Assembly: GCA_031763025.1 (NCBI GenBank)
Contig: JASSKH010000009.1
Location: 9,283,922-9,347,921, forward strand
Direction: 5' to 3'
Source of the DNA: Macrocystis pyrifera
Taxonomy: Eukaryota; Sar; Phaeophyceae; Laminariales; Laminariaceae
DNA length: 64,000 nt
Part shown: in pieces, positions 42,239-51,200 of the stretch
How the letters are laid out: each line of letters opens with the position of its first letter
Numbering within the stretch: the stretch's first letter is position 1
The notes under the pieces: model-generated
Seen by the model: only the letters and a program-made list of their open reading frames with translations
Told to the model about the DNA's origin: nothing
Databases searched by the model: none
Translations under genes and position numbers: made by a program

Positions 42239-45200
42239 TGCTCCGTCTCGAAAGTGATGGTCAAATGACGAAGGCAAGCAACAAATGAGTACACCTCCCC
42301 CCTCCCCCACCGCGCCGTGGTAGATACCGCCCAAGACAGACCTGCAGTGCATGCTTCACTGGAACCACGTCATCAACCCGGAGCTGACCAAGGGTAAGGG
42401 GTCCTGGAAACCGGAGGAGGACCAGCGGATACTCGAGGCAAGTACTCGCGCGAGGCCTGCACACAGAAGTCAGTCGATGTGGTCCTTCTGCGGTGCGAGC
42501 TGGCGTGCACAGCGTAGCTTAAGACATTGTTGAGGTTTCCAAGGAGGATGAGGGATGTTGTTGTTCTCTGCCGCGTGTAGTCATTGCCGCGTGTACGTTC
42601 GTAGCCCAGGCGCGTAAAGCGGCGGCTTTTTTTTTTTGTGACCCGGGGTACAGCAGTGGCGCTATAGTTGTCTGCTTCGTATGAGCCACGCAGGTAAAGG
42701 AGGCGGCACTACATCGTGTGTGTGTGGAGGGGTGTACTCCTTGTCATGCATGGCCGTAGTCGTATGACCATAGACCCTCGCATCCCTACAATGCCGGGAC
42801 GGAGCACGTCGGGTTTTTACCGACCAGGCAGACATTGCTTACACCAAGCGCGAAGCGCCGTGAGGTGTTGGGCGAGTCGCATGAAGGGTGAGCTGCATCC
42901 TACTAAGAACCGCTTGCGAGGTGGATTTTCTTGCATATGGATGACAGCGTCAATGAATTGATTTAATTTCTGGTGTGGCCACTTCCAGAGACAGCGATGG
43001 ATTTACTATGTAACTGCCTCGTGGGTGCCTCACCATATACACTCTACGTGATACGATCATCCCCCTTGTGCGGAGTAAAGGTTCTCCCCGCACAAAAATG
43101 ATTTAACTTGACCGCCAGCCGTGGTAACCGCCAATATATATATATATAGTGTGTGGCGGGGTTGCGTTTGATTCGACCCAGGGGTGACTCCCGCCAGAAT
43201 TTTTGGCGGGGAAAAAAATGGGTCAGCTGTTGATGGAGTTGGATTGCCCTCGAGTGGGGACTGGGAACACGCCAGGGGAGCGAGTGATCCGTCCCCAGCG
43301 GTCCCGTCTTCAAATTTCAGGACGGAGTGGTTGGCACCTCTGACCCGCGATGATGACACGGGTTTCACCCTTTCGCTGTCGCTGCTGCGTTATCGCTGCT
43401 GCTGCTGTTGCTGCTGCTACTTCTTGGTATACGTGTAGCTAGCAGTGTGGCTGTAAAACCCCCCGCCCCCCGACCCACACTGTATCAAGGCGGGAAGGCG
43501 GCAGTTCAGCACACCTGCCCGGAAAGATATTTGAAGACCCCGATGTATTGTCGCGGAATCAAACAAGCCCAGCAGGCGTTTCTTTCACCGCCCGCTCAAC
43601 GGAGACTTGGAGAGACAGAGCCGCGCGCGAAGTCAATCCCTTCGTTTCTCGTGCACCGGCGGGCCTTCTCTCTCCCTCGCCCGTCTCCCCTCTCCGTCGT
43701 TTTCCCCACCTCTTTCTCGCTTGCCTCTCGCCCACCCCCTCCCTCGCTCGCCGTTCCTCTCGTTCGTCCCCTCGCCCTTCAGCTGGTGTCCCAGTGCGGG
43801 CACAAGTGGAGCGTGATCGCGACGAGGATGAAGGCGGCATGCGGGAAACAGTCGCGTGTCGGCAAGCAGATACGGGAGCGCTACCTGCACCACCTCGACC
43901 CCAACCTCAGAAAAGGGGGTTGGACGCTCGAGGAGGCAAGAAGCGTGCGAGACTGTTTTTTTTTGTTCGATTTTTCGTGCCCTGGCCGCTTTATTTTTTG
44001 TAGTCGTGGTAGTGGTGGAGGTGGTCTTGGTGTTGCGGTAGTCGTAGTCCTCTGCTTGGCACACGCGCTCCTTTCTGGGCATGAGTTACCTCCCTGCCCC
44101 CCCCCCCCTCCCCCACCGCCCTTATCTCGAGTAAAGCTGATGGCCAGAGTGCCGGCTTCGAAGATGGCACGCCTAAGCATTTTCTTCCCACGCACTTTAC
44201 CCGGTTGTTGATGGCTCACTTCCCTGCGATTGAGCGGGAAATTGGGCTATTACGGGGGATCATAATAAATAGGACCTACGATATACACTAAAACCTATAT
44301 ATTTACTTATTTTTACTGACAATATTTAGTCCTATTTACTATGGCCCCCCGAATAGCGTATAGCGTAAGCAGCCGCCTCCCCCCGTCGATACACTGCGTG
44401 TGACGGCCTGCTGTTTCCCCGATTTGCTTGGCGCCAGGACGAGCCCCACGCAGGGGCCAGCATACGACTGCCGCGGCATCCTTGGATCTGCACGGGTCGT
44501 GCGTGGTTCTTGACATGGTTGAAGTTTTCGTCGAGTTGGGGTTCGGATCAGGGTTGGGGTTAGGGTTGGGGTTCGGATCAGGGTTAGGTTTTTTGCGGTA
44601 AGGTTTGCCTGCGGCCGGTTGGCATATCTCCGGCCGTGGCCTTCTGAGCGCGCAGGATGTCGGCCGGCGAGCGAGCTCGGCCTCGTCCCCTCCATCCTGT
44701 CCCGATTTCCGAACGCCTCCTCTCGCCCTGGTGATTGCCGCAGGAGGAAACGCTTGTGACACAGCATAAGGTCTACCAGAACAAGTGGGCGCAAATCGCG
44801 AAGTCGCTTCCGGGCCGCTGCGATAACGACATCAAGAATCATTGGTGAGGGTCCTGCCGCTGACTTGCATATAGAGAGAGAGCTACGGGGTGTTTCGATT
44901 TCAAGAGATCCCGGAGGTTGCGCTAGTGTAGGGTAGACAATAAATGTCGAGTTGGGTAGGAGAGGCGGTGATCGCCACCGAGCCAGGCGTGAGAAACACG
45001 GTCAATCAAGTTGAGCGCTGCGCATCGTGTTTTTTTGTGTTGTTCTGCTGTAGACGAATGTACCGTACCGAGATACCTGGTTGTACGAGCACTAGAAGGT
45101 CAATACATGCGGTTGACTAAGGAGGTGCTTTTGCGTTGTAAATAGCGGTAACGGCAGAAGGGGATCGTTGTTTCTCATTGGCCGGAGCAGCTGTGTCTCT

Positions 45201-48200
45201 CGCGTGGAAAGCGATTATGTGCGCAAAAATAATGCCATGCAGGTCCTGTCCATCCCAATAAGCGAAGGCACTCCGTGCAGTACGAGCTGTTGGCTGCTGT
45301 CCGTCAATAAGTGTTTCCGCGATCGAAAAATCATGTATCGGACGGCTAGGACTCGCAAGCATGACAAAGTCCCGCCCCCCGCCCCAAGAGAAGGAGCACT
45401 AAGCGGTACGTAGATATTTTGATATCTTGAAGGATAGAAGCCGGTACAAAATGTGGGGGAATTGTTGGCCAAGCTTTCGACAGTGAAGGTCTACTCGGGA
45501 GCATTAGTGGGGTAGTTACCCATGGTGAAACGTACATATGACGGAGAAAGCGACGTACGGGGCATCCCGATGTGTGAGTAAGACTTTGTGTTATGAAAGC
45601 CGTCCTTTAACCTTGCACGGTAAAACTGACCTCCCTGGAGGAAAGTAACCAGTACAGCAGCGGGGCAAGAAGATAGAAGATACGATCGTGGGACGCCAGG
45701 ATGGTTACCATGCAGATCGCTTGACGCAAACGTGGGGTACTTGTGTTAAGGGTGTTGAACTTGGCTCCAGGCTACGAGCCCTGTTGGCGACACCATTTAG
45801 TGTGGTGCGCCGGCAAGATAACTGAAAGACACCAGACCCTCAACGAGTGCTAGGATTGGGAAGTCCGAGTAACTTGAACAATTCCCACTGCCATTATGAA
45901 CACAAACAAGCTGGAGATATTCTCTGAAGAGATTAAGAGAAAGACGGTGATACAGGGTGGGCGGAGAAAGAAAGATTGGCAGGGTGAAGTACTATTAGTA
46001 GTGCTGATATTTGGAGTTCCTAGCGACATGACGAGGATTGAGTTCAAGAGGAAGTGCGACGAAGTAGGACTGTACTGCTTTGCAATAGGAAACGCAGAAC
46101 GGGAGGGAGAACACTTTCGAGTCACGCTAAAGCCGAAAGCGAGCATGGAAGTGTCGGCATGGGTTAGAAGACTAGGATGGAGAGTATGTATAGCTAATGG
46201 AATAGCGAAACTAAGACGTAATCCCAGGGTGAACGAAGGTAAGGGGAGGCAGAAAACAGCAAGTGACTCAAAGGGAATGGGGGGAGAAACATAGGGGCGC
46301 AGAACAAGCACACAAAACCAGAAACAGAAACGAAAAGAACGCTCAAAGAAGAGATTATATATATACTCGTAGCGACAACGGAGAAGGAACAACATACAAA
46401 TACTGGAGGGGGGTAGTGAAACGAAGAAGAGGCTGAGAATAGGATCATGGGCCGTATGTGGGTTCGCCACGGAAGAGCGCAAAAGGATAGAAATTTCCGA
46501 AGAAGTGAGCAAGCGTGACCTGGACATAGTGGGAATTCAAGAGTCGTGGGAGAAAGAAGGGGGGCAGACAGGATGCAAAGTCGGAGAGTACGCATGGATA
46601 GAGAAAAAGAGGAAGGTACAGGATAGCAAGAATAGGGGGGGGGCGGGGGGCGTGGGGTTCCTAGTCAGAGAATACCTGTGTGACAATAACAGAGGTGATC
46701 AAAGACACTAAATTCGATGAAAGCATATGGACAAAGATACCAGGGGAGCTGAGAGCGAAATGTTACTACTTAGGAAACATCTATGTGCCCCCAGAGTCGA
46801 AAAATACGATAAAAGATACACAGAGGAAGTTCGGAGAAGTAGCAGTAGATGTACAGAAGTATAAGAGGCAAGGAGAAGTACTACTATTAATAGTGAGAAA
46901 ATTTAATTCAAGAATTAGAAAAGCAAGAAAACTGAATGAGAACATTGGAAAGCATAATGGGGAAGAGATGTTAAAGTTCTTTAAGCACAACGAGATGAAA
47001 ACGTTGAACGACAGGGTAAAGAAGGCAGAACCAGAATGGACTAGACAATGCATACTAAAGGGAGAAAGCTCTATCCTTGACTTTATAGTAGTAGAAAATG
47101 GAGGTGGTAAGGAAACGGAAGTACATGTATGCGCAGCGAACGTAGGAACTACGGATCACTGTCTATTATGGGCAGACAGTCAGTAGCCGAGAGTTGTCAA
47201 ACATAGACGAGGTAGGAAATTGTACAGATAGAGAATAGATAAAACTAGAAGTAAACGAGAAACGGGAAGAAATCCAGGAAGGGATGGCCAAAAATGCAGA
47301 GCAATTTTCCGAGCTATTGGAAAGAATAGGTACAATAAGGAATGATATAGAGATTGAGAATGCAGGAGCTACGATAGTACAAGGATGGGAGCAGTTGGTC
47401 AAGACCACAGCAAGTAAATTAATAGGGAAGGAGTTGACAGTATGCAACAGAGCAGTAAAATGGTGAGATGATGAAGTGAAATAGGCTATTCGAGTAAGAG
47501 AGAAAGGCAACACGCAAGATATACATCGAGTAAAACTACGACAGGATACGGAGGAATATGCTATAGCTAGAAAGAAAGTAAAGTAGATGGTAGAGAAGAG
47601 TAAGAAAGGGATATGGAAAGACGTCGTAAATAGAACGAATGAAGACTTTGACGGCGGGATGAAGCAGATGTCGGTAGGGATAAGAGGGGTACTGGGCAAA
47701 CAAGCAGGAGAGGCAGACATGGGAATAGCTACGTTAAGAGCACAGAACCGTAAAATGGTTTGTAATGCGAAGGGGAAAAGGGAAATAATAGTAGAATATT
47801 ACCATAAGCTAGGAACACCCACGGCCAAGGAAACGTTCGACGCAGAAATCGAGAAGGAAATCAACGCGTGGGCAGAGGCGAACGTAGATGCATCAGAAAG
47901 GGAAGATAGTGGTTCGGAAGGGTTACAGAGAGAGTTCACAAGGGAAGAAGTAGAGACGTGTGTAGCTAAACTTAAGAATAGAAAGGCAGCAGGGGCAGAC
48001 CAAATAGTGAATGCATTTATGAAGTACGCGGGAGAAGGAATGCTTACCATGATGGTTATGTCCATGATGGTTATGTTGTATGACTGGATATGGAAAAACG
48101 AGTACGCACCTAGGAAGTGGAGAGAAGGAGTAATAGTACACTTATTCAAGAAAGGAGATAGGGCTGACCCGGGGAACTATAGATGGACAACGCTACTAAT

Positions 48201-51200
48201 TACAGTAGGCAGAACATTTTGTAGGACTTTGAACGATAGAATGGGAACGATGAGGGAGAAGGAAGACAAAATAAACGAAGGGCAAGTGGGGTTTAGGCCA
48301 AACCGTAGCTACGTAGACCATGTGTACACCTGAGGTAAGATAATCCAGGGTAGGAAAGACGCGGGACTAGCAACGTACTGTTTCTTTCTAGATGCACAGA
48401 AAGCCTACGACACGGTATGGAGAAATGGATTGTGGAAAAAACTGTGGGAAATAGGAATCAGAGGAAAAATATGGAGAATGATGAAAAAGATGACGGAATG
48501 TGCGAGAAGTACTGTGATGCTGGGCGGGGGAATATCGAAGTATGTTGATATTTACAAGGAGTTGCACAGGGATGTACGTTGTCACCTAACCTATTCAAGA
48601 TATATATATTAACGACCTGATAGTAGCAGTCGAAGCAGCAAGGGAGACACAGTAGGGGAAGATACGGTGTCGGGATTGATGTTTGCGGATGACTTCGTGG
48701 GGATATCAGAAACACCCGAAGGATTGCAGACACATATAGAGAAGGCGCTCGAATACACTAGGAAATGGAGGGTGACGGCGAACGTCAAGAAATGCGCAGT
48801 AGTTGTTTGCAACGAAGATAAGGTGAACCCGGTAATTTCCAGTTGGAAGTGGGGAGAAGATGAATTGCCGATCGTAGACCAGTGTACGTACCTTGGCGTA
48901 GAGACATCAAAAGACTGCCCTTGGGATACACATATAGCAAAAGTAATAGGAAAGGGGAAGCACACGTAGGCACGATGGATGCGATCCTAACAGACTCGCA
49001 CCTTGACACTAGGATTAAGAGATGTATCCTGACGAATGAGATAGTACCAAAGCTAGAATATGCAGGAGAAGTATGGGAAGGGAACGCGAAAGTCGTAAAA
49101 CAGTTGGAAACAGTACAGATGACAGCAGCTATTAATAAAAAAATCCTAAGATGCTCAAGTACGACTAGTAATGCAGTATTAAGAGCAGAACTGGGATTGC
49201 ACCCACTAAAGACAAATAGAGTCATGAGAAAGTTGAAATGGCGAATCAAGTAAGGAACATGCCAAAAAAGCGGTTTCCAGCCATAGGTGATAGAGCTGTA
49301 TGGGAGAAAGTAACAAAATGGTGAGCCGGAATAAGGAGAGAGGGCGTAGTTGAGAAAGTACGGAAGGATATAGGGGGGAAACCAAGAAGAGTCGATTTCC
49401 GCCGGGAAGTTTGGGAGGTACATATAAGTGGAAGAAAGGATAGAAAGAAGGGAAAGGCTAGAGCTAAGAAACAAGGTTGAATCAGAAAAACACTTGGAGA
49501 TATACGGGGGATTGAGTGAAGGAATAGGAATGAAAACGTATTTGCACGGCCCAATGGACTGCTGAAACTGCTTTCGTGTAGATGACCTGGACCTGGCAGA
49601 AAGAAGAAAGAGGTATACGAGTAGCCGGGAGGAGGAAGTAGATGCACAGATGTGCCCGTATGGCAAAGCAATAGAGAGTAGAACTCACATATTAATAGTA
49701 GGAGAATGTGAAATGTACAAGGAGGAACGGGATGTGTTAGAAGAGGAGATGAGGGAAATAGACGAATGTGACATGGAGGAGTTTGTTACAGTAGTAGTAG
49801 CAGCGAGAAAACGATCGCTATCCTAGGAGATAGATGGTGGCCACAGGCGGCCAAACAGGAAGGGGATAAAATAAGCAAGACGTTTCTATGTGATCTATGG
49901 AAACAACGTAATGAGCGCCCAATTGTTGGAGGTGTCTCTATTAGGAGTAGAAACGGTGCTCCGTCTGGAAAGGGATGCGTGGTCAATGGTCAATTGACCA
50001 AGGCAAGCAAGAAATGAGTACGCCCCCCCCCCCGCGCTGCTCCCCTTCCTAGCGGGCTATGGCCCGCAACATACTGTTAACGTACCGTAGGTGCAACAAT
50101 TAAGCACCCGATTTTTTCTCCCCCCCCGCCGCCCCGTTTCAAATTCATTCGACGCTGTCATCTATGTAAGAAAGTACGCGCAAGGTGCCGAGGTTGGCCT
50201 CACAAGCGATTCTATGTAGCATGTAGCTCACCCTTCATGCGACTCACCGAACACCTCGCGCCGCTTCGTGCTTGGTGCAAGCCTTGTCTGCCTCGTCGGT
50301 GAAAACTGGACGTGCTCCGTCCGGCGTTGTAGGGATGTGAGGAGGGTCCGTGGTCAAACGGCTACGGTTATGCTTGGCAATGAGTACACCCCCCCCTCTC
50401 GCCGCCGCGTTCTCCCTGACGTCAAAAACCAAGTTATTTCGAAAAGTTCGTGTAATCTCTCACATTATGCCCACAACACATTGATAAGTACCCTGGGTGC
50501 CAATGAGGAAGTACCCGAGTAATCCCTTCCCCTCAATGGTCAAATGACTAAGGCAAGCAACAAATTAGTACCCCCCCCCCCTCCTCACATTATTCCCCCC
50601 CGCTCCGCCGCCGCCGCCACCATCGCCACCGCTCGGCCCGACGTCGCTCTCTTTTCGCTCACGTTTTAGGTACGCCCACCGGCGACGGCACCGGGAGCTG
50701 TCGCTGGTCATGGCGTCCCAGATGTATCACAGCGCCGCAATCCCACCGCCCATTCAAGCTGACGCCCTCGCAGGGATGGCGGTTGCCGAGGCACAGCCAC
50801 AGGTAGATGGCGGCCACGTCGACAACAGCCACGTCGACAGTGCCCACGTCGACAACAGCCACGCGGACAATAGCCACGTCGAAAGCAGTCACGTCGACAA
50901 TAGCCACATCGACAATAGTCACGTCGACAACAGCCACGTCGACAGCAGTAGCCACGTCGAAAATAGGCACGTTGACAGCTGCAACATCGACAACAGCCAC
51001 GTTGACGGCTGCAACATCGACAGCAGCAACAGCGTGAACAACGACGTGAACGACGGCATCAACAACGGCATCGGCAACAGCGCCAGCGCCAGCAGCATGA
51101 ACAGCAGCAACGACAACGACAACGTCAAGCACGTCGAAAACAATGCCAACGACGACAACCATCATGGCATGGTGATGGCACCCCCGTTGCCGCCGTACCC

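Larger units (their letters stand above)
45700..50030 (+). mobile_element. LINE-B, decayed non-LTR retrotransposon ending in poly(C)
   Basis: A plus-strand LINE with, in order, a short 5' ORF, an APE-type endonuclease, a reverse transcriptase and a C-terminal zinc-knuckle-like region, then a 3' UTR ending ATGAGTACG and a C run (50,022–50,032). The reading frame is broken by several stops and shifts, so it is dead. The 5' edge is not defined. It occupies most of MYB intron 9 in sense orientation. Its last ~230 bp recur alone elsewhere in the window as 5'-truncated copies. Architecture fits the I/Jockey/Tad group; the clade is not settled. Confidence 0.8.

Noticed and set aside
44525-44592. GGGTTAGGGTTGGGG tract considered as an interstitial telomere
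   Set aside because: Only one TTAGGG unit among irregular GGGTT variants; it is within the range of simple sequence seen elsewhere here.
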